Source of the DNA: Rutidosis leptorrhynchoides
Taxonomy: Eukaryota; Streptophyta; Magnoliopsida; Asterales; Asteraceae
Length of the DNA stretch: 64,000 bases
Assembly (NCBI RefSeq): GCF_046630445.1
Contig: NC_092341.1
Coordinates: 29,588,001 to 29,652,000 of the forward strand
Direction: 5' to 3'
Position 1 is the stretch's first letter. Each line of letters starts with the position of its first letter. Under the pieces are notes generated by a model. That model was not told the origin of the DNA, did not search any database, and saw only the letters and a list, made by a program, of their open reading frames with translations. Positions 29,241 to 47,173 of the stretch are shown here, piece after piece. A program made the position numbers and the translations under genes.

Positions 29241-30429
29241 AATGTTTACTTAGGTTTCGAGTGTTTTCAGGTGCATAACTATATGCATCAATCTTTTCTT
29301 CCGTAGATGAAGTGCGGTTGGTTCATCCTATTAATTGAGGTGTTTTCAAGAATCATGAAAGGTTTGAACGTAGATTGTAATTGTCAAAATACAAATGAGG
29401 TTTAAGATGAAATCAAGTGGCAAACTTGAAGAATTGTTTAGTTTGATATGTTATAATCAATATTTTAATTCATTTTAATTGTCCAATATCGGCAGTCCAT
29501 AGTTGATAGTTCACAATTAACAGTCCAATAATTCATATATAGCTTAATATATAATATCCGAATTAATTAATAAGTATCGTGACCCGTTTACGTCTCAGAC
29601 TCGATCACAACTCTAACAATATATATTTTTATAGAATCAACCTCAACCCTGTATAGCTAACTCCCGCATTACTGCATATAGAGTGTCTATGGTTATTCCA
29701 AATAATATATATAGATGCGTCGATATGATATGTCAAAACCTTGTATACGTGTCCCGATATTTAAAGTGCGTAAAATAAATAACAGAAATTAAATGACGAT
29801 AAATAAAATTGAGAGAATTAAAATTGCGATAAATAAATTGCGATAAATAAATTACGATAAATAAAAATGTAATCAGTTAGCTAGGAACAGTTAGCTTGGA
29901 TTCTTAACAAAATTTCTCATAATTAATTTATTTGTTTCTAACAAGTTTTATTTTGTCCATTGTTTTCTTCATTATGCCACTTGTTGGATTCTGATAGGTC
30001 AAAATCTAAACATGATATTGAATGAAAATGGTTATTCTGCGGTGAACGGATACGTATATCGGTGGTTGTAAGTAGGAAAGTAAATGAATGTTGAATCAGA
30101 TTGGAAGAATGTACAGTGTAACTTATTATTGTGAAATCTAAATATTCCTCGGGTATTATCTACCCGTTAAAATATTTTCATCATTAACAGTTTTGTACGA
30201 AAGAATTTTTAATTACAATCTTTATGAAAATATACTTCCATATATATTTTCTTCAGATGCAATCATGGATTTAATGAGTTAATATAATATTAATCTCATT
30301 TGTTTTACCGTTAGTCTAGAATACATAATCTCTAAAACATTAGAGATTACATAATCGCCATGAAAAACGAAGATAATTGATGTAGAATGATATGTAAAAT
30401 GCTAATTATACTCGAGGTACAGGATGAGA

Positions 30430-30935
30430 TGTTGAGGCATGGATTGTTGATGGTACTGGTGCTGTTATTGATGGTACTGTTGGTGTACGTGATGTTGTTG
30501 AAGCTGGTACGTTTTGCACCATGTTTTCCAAGGCTACAACTTGAGCTCGAAGTTCGTTGACTTATTACTCTAGAATGATTGTCGGTAGGAACGAGCGAAT
30601 GAATAAAGTTTTAGAATTGTGGATAGAATATAATCGTGTCGAGATACTCTGGAAATGAGAGAGAAAATGGTGTTTCGAACAGGTTCTCCGGTAAGTGCTT
30701 CAGATTCTTCGCCGAGAGATGAATTTGGTTGGTGAAAGGGATCGCCTTCTTCGCGTCTCCATGGATTAAGTCGACTATGAACCCATCAGATGAATTGAAG
30801 AGGACAGATTGGTTGATTCATTCTGATGACACTGCTTTCGGAGCTTAGGTGAATATCCATGTCGGAATAGCTGTCGGAATAACTATCGGAATAGCTATCG
30901 AAATCTGATGGACTTGAACTGGTGGAGGGATTCAT
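30430..30935 (-). pseudogene. Gag-like reading region next to the 5' LTR, element A
   Basis: Sense-strand remains with GDPFHQPNSSLGEE and ALTGEPVRNTIFSLISRVSR, shared with B, C and D. It would begin in a serine-rich stretch and lead into a coiled-coil-like EEVNELRA region. Its position, just after the primer site, is that of gag. It appears broken in this copy. Confidence 0.6.
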
Positions 30936-31343
30936 CTCGTACGATCAGATGAAGGATTTTCGATAAGAAAAAGATTATAGGATATAGATTAGTACCCTGC
31001 AATACATAGTTTACATATGCATATATAATACTAAAATCCCATAAGTTACGGAGGAATCTACGGAAGCTGTCAGGCAAAGGTAACAATAACAGATACGCTA
31101 AGATATGAATTTATCTATACACTGTCTATGCAATATAGGCAGTAAGACATGTCTAGACTAAGAATGATAAGCAGTTAATTTCCTAAGGATGATAAGCAGA
31201 TGATTTCTGACTAGAAATGATAAGCAAAACTTTTGACATGCAGACACGGTCGAAGTCCAGACTCACTAATGCATCTAAACAACTATCAATTAGAAACACT
31301 AATGCAACACCTGGTTTGCTAAGACCACCACTCTGATACCAAC

Positions 31344-35437
<4,094 letters not shown>

Positions 35438-36085
35438 CTTGCCACAATTGAAGCATTCACCATTCTTTCTCTTATCATTTTCCCCGTATTGTTGGTGATG
35501 ATTTCTTCTTCCTTGTTGAGCTCCCCCTGAAGCGTTGCCTTTTAATTTTGGGTGACCCTTCCACCCATATGTCTTAATTTCTTTCATCGCCTCTTGTCTT
35601 CGAGATGTTGCTTTCTTCTTATTGGTGAAGAGTGCATCTTCTCCGTCTTTTATGGTTACTTCATTCATTTGCTTGGCTAATGCCTCTTGATTAGCCAATA
35701 AATTTTCCAGCTCTATTAATGATGGTTGAGTAGGCCACCCTCTCACAGCGGCTATAAATCCATTATACTCGGATCTTAAGCCGTGGATGATAATTCTCTT
35801 CATCCTTGCATCACTCACTTTCTCTTCAGGAGCAAATTGAGATATCTCACGACAAATAGATCTCACCTTGGTAAAATATTGAGAAATAGATAGACTTCCT
35901 TGTGAGATACCCGCAAGCTCATTTTCCAAGAGCTGGAGACGTGCTTCATTCTTCTTTGAAAATAATTTTTCAAAAGTTTCCCAAGCGGCCTTTGGTGTTT
36001 TCTCGTCACGAATGTGCTCCAATAGATCCTCCTCGATTGTAGTCTTCAATATAAATAAAGCCTTCCCGGCCTTGATGTTCCATTT
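35438..36085 (-). mobile_element. Copia element: gag half (broken)
   Basis: UBN2-type Copia gag with KALFILKTTIEEDLLEHI, AWETFEKLFSKKNEARLQLLE and a basic tail leading to CFNCGK, the start of a CCHC zinc knuckle. Element A's insertion point (35437/35438) falls in that zinc-knuckle stretch; the rest of the Copia element is at 21854-23130. Element B cuts the upstream side at 36085/36086. With two insertions and a truncation, the Copia element is the oldest layer of the nest. Confidence 0.9.
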
Positions 36086-37302
36086 TGTCACACCCCCAAA
36101 TAGGGCTAGGGGTATTTGTGACTAATTATATCAAATCACAGTTGTATAAACGAGAACGACTCTATATGAGACGTTTTATTGAGTTTTGCAGCAGAAGATA
36201 AATAGATTACTTTGTATTTAAAGCATTAAATGTCTTTAATTGATATGATATGTAATGAAGACTCTAAGCATAGCAAGTAATCATCATCAAAGCAGCAGAT
36301 ATACAGCGGAAGCAATATTTAAGTACCTGAGAATAAACATGCTTAAAAAGTCAACACGAGGTTGAGTGAGTTCATAGGTTTGTCATAAATAATGATTTTA
36401 GTAATAGATCACAAGATTTAATAAAAGACGATATATCATGTATATCAAAAGTATGCCATGAGCGTATAATATCAAAACTAAACGAGTTTACCCCGTGACA
36501 ATACATATGTAATTGTCGAGATCATTATTATACCACCAATTGACCTGAGATCAACAGTGCGGGACGTTACTCCCAATAGCGCTATTTATAATAATTACGC
36601 TTGCCTCTTCATTATCTAGCAATTAATGATATTACAAAGCAGGGTTTTGCATGTTTCATATGAACACAATAACATGTTACATATCAACACAATAAAAGTA
36701 CTCATGTTGGTCGCATAATAGTTTTCACTTGTGTCTATCCGTTATAAAAATATTGCATTTATTCCCAGCCTAAAAATATATAAAAAGGGAGCAGATGAAC
36801 TCACGATACGATACGATAGTTTGTAGTAAATATGTGTATGATGGCACTGAACAAGTGCAGAGTTGTCCTCGAATTCACGAACCTATATCAAGTATATATA
36901 TATTAACACATATACTCGTAATCGAATAAGTTTATATATATTATTTCAATTGTTATATATTTCTATATATACTTTTATATATATTTTATAAATAAGTATT
37001 TCTTTGATAAAATGATTTTAATAATGATAATGAATAAATAGTTGTATTATTTTGTAATAATAATAATAGTAGTAGTAGTAAAAATGATAATAATCATAAT
37101 AAGGTTTTAAATATAATAATAATAATAATATAATTTTTGAAGATAGCAAAAATGTTAATTTTTGTAAAAATAATAATAACGATAATAATTTTTAATGATA
37201 ATAATACTAATAATAATAATTATACTTATGTTGACGATAATAATTATAATAACAGTTGTCTTTAATGCAGATTATAATTTTGATAATAATACTTTAATAC
37301 TA

Positions 37303-37333
<31 letters not shown>

Positions 37334-37619
37334 GTGATAATACTTAATCGATAATAATATTTGTAGTAACAATAATAATAGTCTTAATTGTAATTATAAT
37401 CGTTTTAAATGATAATTAATACTAATAACAATGATAATAATAATAATTTGTATTGCTTTTAAAATAATAATAATAATAATAATAATTCTAATCATAATAA
37501 TGATAATAATATTTAGAATGATAATAATAATGATAGTTAATAATAATACTAATATTCTTAATGATATTAATAATAATACTTTTAATGTTGTTAGTAGTAA
37601 TAATAATAATTGTGATAAT

Positions 37620-37737
<118 letters not shown>

Positions 37738-37781
37738 GTTTTTAAAAGAAAACTACCTCAAATAAGCTTTTATAAAAAGAC

Positions 37782-37852
37782 TTGCCCCGAACCGGGCTCG
37801 AACCCGAGACCTCTCGCTCACCCCAAACACAACCAGAACAGCTGAGCCAGCC
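37782..37852 (-). promoter_or_regulatory. tRNA-like block in the 3' LTR of element B
   Basis: On the minus strand, GGGTTCGAGCCC (complement at 37794-37805) is a perfect B box. GGCTCAGCTGTTCTGG upstream is an A-box-like stretch. The core GAGAGGTCTCGGGTTCGAGCCCGG is also in element C and nearly so in F. Confidence 0.7.
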
Positions 37853-39260
37853 TGTTATTCTGATTAATATCAGAATTTATTTATATGTAACCCATATTAT
37901 ATTTTCGTCATCTTCTTCATTAATTCAAACGAAGCAAATAATCAATCCATTAATCAAAACACGATTACAGAATTGGTTTTAGGATATTTAAACAAACAAA
38001 ATCGATTTGTGATGATTGGGATTAACAGAAAACAAATAAAAAAAATTAAACAGAGGTACCTGCACTTTGAAAACGCGAAGAACAAGTCATATTGTGATTT
38101 TGAAATTTAGAACGTTTTAGACATCGATTATATAATCAAAAAGATTTCATTTCACTCCTAGAAACTTTCTGTAACTTTAATTGAACTTAAAACATCCAAT
38201 TAAATTTGAATTTCGCTATGAACACGACAGTTGACTTTTTGAATTTGAAACTTTGACTCCAAAATTTGTTGTCGATAAAAAGAATTGGAATGTGAAATTT
38301 TGCAGATAGTTTCACTACGGAATTCCTAACACAAATGCATTAATGGATTTTGAAAAGGAGTACGAATATGTGTTTTTAGAAAAATGAGTAAGAACAGAGC
38401 AGAACCCCTTTTTTATTATTTAAATTCGATGTTTCAATTCTTGATGGGCATTAGCAGTTAAATAGCAATGTATAATTGATAATCGAACGTGTAAAGCTAG
38501 ATTTCATTGTTTGTTTAATGATAATGGGTGTCGACATGATTATGCATCAGGAAAAAATATATATAATAAAATAGCAGATAAATAGAAAAAATAAGATAAA
38601 ATCAGATAGGGTCACGATGGCTTAAAAATACTGATAGTGTCATGACCTAAATTAGGTATCTGCTTTTCTTTTGATTATTTTTATATAATTAATATATATA
38701 TTAATGATAATAATACTAATTAATAATTATATTAATAATGATAATAATATTGATAAGATAATAATAATAATAAACTTAAAAATAATGATAAGTTTAATAA
38801 TAATTAATAATAATAATAATGATAATAATAATAATAATAATAATTATACTCTTAATAATAATAATAATAATAATATTAATAATGATAATTATCAATAATA
38901 ATATTAATAATAATATTATTATAAATAAGTTGTATTAATGATATTTATAATAATCCTAATAATTTTAGTAAAGCTAATAATACTAATAATATTAATGTTA
39001 TTAATAATTATTAATAATAATGACATTAATAATATTTGTAGTAATAATACTTGTAAATAATGATTAGTGATATATTAAAAATGATATTAATAATAATATT
39101 AATATAACGAATTAATATTAATGCATAATTATTTACGAATAATGGTCTGTGAATCGTCGGAATTAGTCGAAGTTAGATTTAAATTTAGTCAGAAATTTTC
39201 GGGTTGTTACAGTACCTACCCGTTAAAAGAAACTTCGTCCCAAAATTTTAATTGTGGCCA

Positions 39261-39412
39261 TCAGTCGGCGTTGTTTGTAAACAGGTGAGGATATTTTCGT
39301 TTTATTTGGTCTTCACATTCCCAGATATACTCGGGGCCTTACGTGAATTCCAATGGATAGAATATTGTTTTGTTTCTAGCGTTTAAATCTTACGATCCAT
39401 AAATTCTACGAA
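39261..39412 (-). pseudogene. Tail of Tekay pol retained in element B
   Basis: Stretches VEFMDRK, GPEYIWECEDQ and KRKYPHLF match the C-terminal chromodomain-like region of Tekay integrase. Compare [17 protein letters not shown] and NKYPHLF at 4400-4560 in this window. It lies directly before the purine tract and 3' LTR, exactly where pol ends in an autonomous element. Decayed, and only the end of the gene is left. Confidence 0.85.
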
Positions 39413-40029
39413 GTGCATTTTATTATTAATGCGGAGGTTATCTAAAGGATTTAACAAGAGTGACATTGATTAGGTTTTCTCAGAAAGAGATGATGACGCT
39501 ATACAAGCATTTCAATACACATGAAATGGGTTATGAATATTAGTGAGCTTATTTAAAACTTTGAGTGTTTATGCCACAATATTAGGGTAGACAAAACAGA
39601 GAGGAGTTCATGAAAATCATAGTCATGAAATTTGATAGAGATCGTCATTCTTTACAACAAGAATGATGAATATGAGTTGATAATTAGAGTTTTATCGACA
39701 TTAAATAATATGGATAAAGTAATACGATTATAGAAAGAGTATAAACGAAGCTATCGTAAAAGATTGAAATGAGGAAATATCTGTTTGCTTTAGCTTTTGA
39801 CATAGTTATAGTTGTTTTCCAGATTTCAAGGGATTTAAAGGAAATCTTCGTAATCTATAAGATTTGATTCTCCGGTAAATAAGGAATTTGGGATTTTTTT
39901 TTGATTAAATGCGGTAAATTGCCTCGATTGTTGTGTCTAGAATTTCGCTATAAATTAGCTTCTTCTGTTTCATTATTTTCACCACTCCAATACTTTCTTT
40001 CTTAATTCATATTTCCAAAGATTGTGAAA

Positions 40030-40203
40030 ATGCTCCATCCAGTTCTTATCCTGGATATTTTTCTGATTATCACTTATGTCATTCTTCTTTTTCGTCTACC
40101 ACCAGAGGAATCTGTTTACTTTTACTATGCTCTTGGTTTTATAGTGTTTTTAGTTCTCCCATGTCTTTATATTGGTATACGCATTGATATACACGGTTTG
40201 TAA
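40030..40203 (+). CDS. Conserved antisense 57-aa membrane protein, element B
   Basis: Same length, position and design as the frame in A: MLHPVLIL start, LPPEES loop, IHGL end, two hydrophobic segments. TATAAATT lies 81 bases upstream (39949-39956). B is the oldest element of the set, yet the frame is uninterrupted. Between the A and B copies, about nine of the first 28 codons differ silently and about five change the residue, the reverse of what unselected drift would give. Function unknown. Confidence 0.7.
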   Translation: MLHPVLILDIFLIITYVILLFRLPPEESVYFYYALGFIVFLVLPCLYIGIRIDIHGL

Positions 40204-40829
40204 TTTCGATGTCATTATCGGGCTTTATATTTTCCCTTATATATTGAAGCTTCATGCTTTTGGAAAGCAAGTAATGGTCCAGAATTCGTAGGTATGAAGT
40301 TTTGAATGATCATAATATACAAAGTAGAAAGGAAAGATAATAGCACGATTTAATTTGTCAAATTACCAGAATATCCGGAAAAGACCGAATCATCAAGAAA
40401 AATATTTTCTTGATATGTTTAGAGGTTAAATAGAATCTAAGAGTTATGTAACATGGCAAATGATGATTATAAAGTCTATGAATCATTATCTTCCATTAAA
40501 AATTTAGCATGACTTACTGTAATATAATCTCGTTGGCCTGACGTCATTATATTATACTAACTCATGCTTCAATTCTCAACACCACTTCAAAACATTTAAA
40601 CTTGAATTTTACAGTATATAGAAACTAAAACAGTTTCCTTTATGATGTAATAAAGATATCGCAAAGAGATAATTAATTGCGGACAAGAATCGTTATGAAG
40701 ATATCTTCAGAGATATAGAGGATATTTATAACGAAAGATACGATGATATCTTAGAATTTTCTAAGATCGAATGATAATGAGGAAAAATTCTTCTGTAAGG
40801 ATTTAGAATACGTAAAGAGATCTTCTGTG

Positions 40830-41045
40830 ATTTTCTTCCAGAAATCGAATCATCTAGATTATTTGGTTATAAGTTTAGTCCTTGGGATTTGTCCACAGCT
40901 TCCTTCATGTTTTGCTCAATCCGTCTTTCAATACTAGATTTTCTTTTGAGCTTTTCCAATAAACAATTCTTTATTATCAAGCTTCTGGTCATTAAGACCA
41001 TCTACGACCTTTGATGCTTTATCAACGTTATTAGGGTTAACGAAT
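40830..41045 (-). pseudogene. Poly(A)-binding protein fragment captured in element B
   Basis: The clearest of the five traces. VDGLNDQKLDNKELFIGKAQ corresponds to the end of RRM3 and the linker start (family: LNGKKFDDKEWFVGKAQKK). EAVDKSQGLNL and NLDDSIS correspond to the linker end and the start of RRM4. There is no start codon and the frame is interrupted, so it is a dead host-gene fragment carried by the element. The source gene is a cytoplasmic poly(A)-binding protein (PAB family). Confidence 0.85.
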
Positions 41046-41416
41046 CTGAATCGTTGGTTATAGTTCTAAGGTGTTTTCAAGAATTTTGAAGATTGTACAA
41101 TGTAACATATTAATGTAAGATATAAATATTTCTCGGGTATTACCTACCCGTTAAAATATTTCCACCATCAACAGTTTGTACAACAGAATATTTAATTACA
41201 ATCTTTATGATAATATACGTACATATATATTTTCCTTCAGATGTAATCATGGATTTAATGAGTTAATATAATATTAAACTCATTTGATTTGAGGTTGGAA
41301 CAAGAATAAATAATCTCCAAAATTTTTTAGAAACTACATATTCTCTGCAGAGTATTTCTTCAATGCAGTTATGAATCAATACTTCATCGTCCATTGTTAT
41401 TGATATACTTCGGTAT

Positions 41417-42018
41417 CTACGGGGCGTATGATATTGATGCTTGAGGTAATGAGTGTGATGTTGAGGCGTGGAATGCTGATGTTGTTGTTGGTGAAGCTGA
41501 TGCTGTTGGTAGTGATGCTGATGGTGCCGATGGTACTGGTGTTGCTGTTGCTGATACTAGTGCCTTCAGTGCTTGCGGTGCTGGTGATGTTGCGATATTG
41601 CTGGTACTGGTGGTGCTGGTTATGCTGCTGGTGCTGCCAATGCTTGTAGAATTCGCACCATATTCTCCAGAGCCACCACTCAAGCGCGAAGCTCGTTGAC
41701 TTCTTCTACTATTCTGGGATGATTGGTGGTTGGAACAAGTGGGTGAATAAGATCTAAAATCTTCGATATTATATAATTGTGACAGGATACCCTGGAAAGA
41801 AGAGAGAAAATGGTGTTTCGGACTGGTTCGCCGGTAAGTGCTTCAGGTTCTTCACCAAGTGGTGAATTCGGTTGGTGGAAGGGATCACCTTCTTCTTGCC
41901 TCCATTGATTGACTCGACTACGAACCCATCCCCAATTCATCCAGAATAGATGATGACTGATTGGTTCATTCGTTCCGATTACGCCGCCATTGGAGCTCGA
42001 GGAGTTCGAGGAATCCAT
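41417..42018 (-). pseudogene. Gag-like reading region next to the 5' LTR, element B
   Basis: It begins MDSSNSSSSNGG and continues with VRSRVNQWRQEEGDPFHQPN, GEEPEALTGEPVRN, TIFSLLSRVS and a coiled-coil-like PRIVEEVNELRA. A Ser/Thr/Ala/Pro-rich tail follows, in which this copy has expanded GGTGCT-type repeats. Of the four copies this is among the most open. Its place after the primer site is that of gag, but no zinc knuckle or retrotrans_gag motif is visible. Function unknown. Confidence 0.6.
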
Positions 42019-44584
42019 ATTATGTGTTTGGAGTAGGGTTTGATATGAAATGAGTGTTGGATGCTGAATGATATATTCGTCTCCTTGAATACGTATATAT
42101 AGCAAAAAGATTTCTGTAATTTACGGAGGAAATTTAGGAATAGTGTTAGACAAAGTCTATTGAGATAGATATGATAAGATATGATAAGATATGATGTGTC
42201 CTCCATTTATGTAATAATGGCGGCATGACGTGTTGAGATTAAAAATAATAAGTATGTAATCAGATAATCTTTCGATTAAAGACTTTCGATTCGTAATGGC
42301 TTATTCAGGTCTAGGGGCTTGAGCTATAGGATCCTTTAAATTGGTAATCCAAACCCTTCCATTCTAGAGTTTTGTAGACGCCACCCATCAAGAAAATTCA
42401 ATGATAAAAAATAACGAGAAATCAAAGATTTTGAAAGTAATGAATATGAATAGTAGAGATTTCAAGAATCATGGTTAACATTTCATGTAATAAGTATGTA
42501 ATACACAAAACCATGATAGATGACAAAGGAATGTCGATAATTTCAGAAATCATGGTGTCGTATTTAAATGTGATGGCGGAATTTGATAGTACTTAGGAAA
42601 GTGAGCAGAGTTCTTAGATTGGCTTGGCATTCTAAGGAAGATTAAAGAATTTAATAAGCATAGTTTCTAAGGTATAGTGTAGCATTTAGCAAGTAAATGC
42701 AATAATTAAAGGCACTATGGTCAAGGAAAGTTGTAGTCCTACATTGCTAAGGTACCTAATTGTATAAGGCACACTTAAAATGCAATCCTGGTTTTCTACA
42801 ACAAAACCGCTCTGATACCATTTCTGTCACACCCCCAAATAGGGCCTGGGGTATTTGTGACTAATTATATCAAATCACAGTTGTATAAACGAGAACGACT
42901 CTATATGAGATGTTTTATTGAGTTTTGCAGCGGAAGATAAATAGATTACTTTGTATTTAGAGCATTAAATGTCTTTAATTGATATGATATATAATGAAGA
43001 CTCCAAGCATAGCAAGCAATCATCATCAAAGCTGCAGATATACGGCGAAAGCAATATTTAAGTACCTGAGAATAAACATGCTTAAAAAGTCAACACGAGG
43101 TTGAGTGAGTTCATAGGTTTATCATAAATAATGATTTCAGTAATAGATCACAAGATTTAATAAAAGACGATATATCATGTATATCAAAAGTATGCCATGA
43201 GCGTGTAATATCAAAACTAAATGATTTTACCCCGTGACAATACATATGTAATTGTCGAGATCATTATTATACCACTAATTGACCTGAGGTCAACAGTGCG
43301 GGACGTTACTCCCAATAGCGCTATTTATAATAATTCCGTTTGCCTCTTCATTATCTAGCAATTAATGATATTACAATGTGATGACCAGTCCTAATCCTCC
43401 TGGACGAAGTCATCAACATCTGGTCCCATTGCGAGGTACTGACCTAAATATGCCATGAATGACTCCAAGTAATATCTTTATAATGAGCTAATGCACAGCG
43501 GAAGATATCTTTCATACCTGAGAATAAACATGCTTAAAAGTGTCAACCAAAAGGTTGGTGAGTTCATAGGTTTATCATAACAATCACTTCAGTATATCAA
43601 CAGACCACAAGATTTTCGTTTATAAATATATGTACACTCGCAAGTGTATAAAAGTATTCTATAAGTTGTTGAGCGCTTCGGTAACCATACTTAACATTTA
43701 ATGTGGCATATTCCCTTTATTATGAAATCTCCCTACACTCGCAAGTGTAGTAAAACGAAGTACTATGCAACCGTTTACGATACTAGAGTGACTAGCCCGG
43801 TTGGGGTGGTCAAACTCGATAGATCTATCAATAGGATTCGCGCTTACATGTTCTTCCAACATGTAAATATTAGTTACCAAGCTATTAGGGAGGATATGCA
43901 AGGTGGTATAACTTAACGTAGAATATATTTTAAGTACTTATGTCTATTTCGTCAATCATTTATAAAAGCAGCGCATGTATTCTCAGCCCAAAAATATATA
44001 TTGAAAAAGCAATTAAAAAGGGATCAAATGAAACTCACCATACTGTATTTTGTAGTAAAAATACATATGACGATATTGAACAATGCAGGGTTGGCCTCAG
44101 ATTCACGAACCTATATCATTTGTATATCTATCAAAACACATAATCGTAATCGAGCAAATTCATATTTTATATCTTTAAGTTATATATTATATATATATTT
44201 ATCCAATTAGTATTATATTAAGAATACTTAATTTATTATATATGAATATTTATATAAAATTTGTCAATATAATTAATACATACTTATATGTAATATAAAT
44301 ATATTCTTACAGGTATAATATTCATTTGTCATAAAAATAGTAATGATAACAACAATAATTTTTAAATAAAAAGATAGTTTTAATATCATGATAATTTTAG
44401 TAATACTAATAATAATCTAAATGTTAATAATAATAACAATGATAGCAATAATAATAATTTTTAATAAAGTTAATAATTTTAACAATGATGATAATAATAA
44501 TCAATAACAATAACAATAATAATAATATTAGTAATAATAATTATAGTTAGAAAACTACCTTTAAAAAAACGAGTTCCAAAAAGA

Positions 44585-44653
44585 TTGACTCGGTCCGGGC
44601 TCGAACCCGAGACCTCTCGCCCTCCCATAACACTCCATAACCACTCAGCCATT
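44585..44653 (-). promoter_or_regulatory. tRNA-like block in the 3' LTR of element C
   Basis: The best preserved copy. On the minus strand TGGCTGAGTGG (complement at 44641-44651) is a perfect A box and GGGTTCGAGCCC (complement at 44597-44608) a perfect B box, about 32 bases apart as in real tRNA genes. A T-rich stretch and AAT-rich DNA follow. There is no matching acceptor stem, so it is promoter-like or SINE-derived, not a tRNA. Confidence 0.75.
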
Positions 44654-45963
44654 TCTGTTTTTCCTAAGAATAACCCACCCCATTTTATTATAACCCATAT
44701 TTCTTTCTTGTTCTTACTTCATCTTCTTCCCCAAACCACAAATCGACCATTTGATCAAAACTGATTAACAATGTGATACTAATTAATTTTTGGATTAAAA
44801 ATAGATACCAAAACAGCTAATTAGTTTTTAAATGAATTGGAAAAAAATAAAAAAAAATAAAAAGAAAAAGTTCCTGCTGTCGCAACTTATAAACAAAAAA
44901 AAATTGATTTTTGATTTTGAACGCGTAATGGATTATGGTTATAATATGAAATAGTTTGATAATCATATGTAAAAACTATTGGAATCGTTAATTAACTGGA
45001 AACATAAAAAACAAACTCGAATTTGATCATTGTTCATATGTTTGACTTTTTTGAATTTAAGGTTTGACTCAAAAATTTGAAATCAAGAAATGAAATTGGG
45101 ACTTGAAAACTTACAGAAAGTATAATTAAGTAATTCCTAACACTTCTGTGTTTCTAGATTGTGAAGTTAAATTCGAATTTTGAACCTTTGATTAAAAGCC
45201 ATCGTGACAGAGTAACAAGCTGCGGTTTGTTTTTTTTTCTGCCTCATTTACGAATTGTAGTGAGAATTTATAGAGTGTATTGAATAATTGAAGAGGAAAC
45301 ATGAATTGATTAATTGAAACCGACCTATAACCATACCCAGACAAGAAATACTGAGATTCCAATCAGGAGAAGAATACAAATAAGAAAAATAAACAATGGA
45401 TCGTGATTTATAACTGAATTTTACCTAATCTGCTATTTTAATTCGATTTGGAGACATGAGAATCGATTAGTACAGAGAAGAAACCAAAAATTGAAAAAAA
45501 TAGATAGGGAAGTTTAATATTTCGTACACTCATTTATCTTTTTAATTTACTTTTAACTAATATTAATAATAATATTATTAATAAAAAAATACTAATAATA
45601 ACAATAATAGGATTTATAATAATAACAGTAATGAATAATAATACTGATAATATCAATTAATAATAATAATATATTAATTCTGTTAATAATAATCATAATA
45701 ATAATAATGGTATTTAGAATAATAATACTAATAATTATAATAATGTTTATAAGGATATTATTAATGATAATATTACTAATTTGTATTATTATAATAATAA
45801 TAATGATACTATATAAAAATATTGATTCTCAAAGATATTACATAATAATACTAGTAATATCAATGTACATGTTTAAATTTTTATATCTCTAATATTAATA
45901 TTAATATTAATATTAATATTAATAATAATAATGAGATTTATATAAAAAAATATGCTTATTAAA

Positions 45964-45967
<4 letters not shown>

Positions 45968-46052
<85 letters not shown>
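45968..46052. repeat. (AT)n microsatellite
   Basis: About 85 bases of AT dinucleotides in the 3' LTR of element C. Confidence 0.97.
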
Positions 46053-46054
<2 letters not shown>

Positions 46055-46795
46055 TACTTAATAATATTTTATTTATTTTGTATACTACTTTATACATTTA
46101 ATTCAAATGATTAAATGATATAATATTCCTTCAACTTAATACATGCTCATATATTTTATTGACATATTTATTTTCACACACACATATCTATTTACAATTA
46201 ATTATTCGTGAATCGTCGGGATTTGGTCAGAGGGTAATTGCATATCTGAAATCAATTCAAAATTTTTAAACTCAACAATATAGACTTTGCTTATCGTATC
46301 GAATTCATATTAAGATTAAGTTTAAATTTAGTCGAAAATTTCCGGGTCGTCACAGTACCTACCCGTTAAAGAAATTTCGTCCCGAAATTTGATCGAGGTG
46401 GTCATGGCTAACAATAAGAATGCCTTCATGACGAATATGAGTTGATAAAATAGAATTTTATTACCATAGAGTAATATGGATAACATGATTCGATTACTCG
46501 AAGAGTATGAATGAAGCTATCGCAAAAGATTGAAATAGGAAAAGTAAAGATTTGTCTTAACTTTTGACAGAGTCAGGGTTGATTTCCGAATTTCAAGGGA
46601 TTAAAGAAAATCTTCGAAATCTTATAAAATCTGGTTCTTCGGTATTTAAGGGATTTAGGATCTCTTTAATTAAATGCAGTCATCTGTCTCGATTACACTG
46701 TCGGATATTTCCATTATAAATTTACCTATTCCGTTTCATTATTCTCACCATTCCTATACTTTCTTCCTTAATCCATACTTCTAAAGATTGTAAAA

Positions 46796-46969
46796 ATGCT
46801 TAATCCAGTACTGATCCTTGTCCTTCTTCTGACAATTTCTTCTGTTTTCCTCCTTTTTCATCTACCACCAGAGGAATCTGTTAACTTCTACTATTACCTT
46901 GGGGTTATAGTGTTTTTCATTCCCCCGTGTATTTATGTTGCTATCCGCATTGATATACATGGTTTGTAA
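46796..46969 (+). CDS. Conserved antisense 57-aa membrane protein, element C
   Basis: MLNPVLIL start, LPPEES loop and IHGL end are kept, with no length change against A, B and D. TATAAATT is at 46715-46722, 81 bases upstream. The first hydrophobic segment differs most from A (VLLLTISSVFLLF), but every change keeps it hydrophobic. Function unknown. Confidence 0.7.
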   Translation: MLNPVLILVLLLTISSVFLLFHLPPEESVNFYYYLGVIVFFIPPCIYVAIRIDIHGL

Positions 46970-47173
46970 CTTATATGTTTGTGATCGGCTTTATATTTTC
47001 CTTTAAATTTCGGAGCTCCGTGCTCTTGTTTTCTCTTTCCGATTCTAAATCAAGCGAATAATGGTCCAGAATTTGTAGATATAGAGTTTCGAATGATTAT
47101 AATGTTATAAGCAGGAAGGAATGTGATAGCACGATTTGATTTTCAAATTTATCAATATCACGGATGATAGAAC

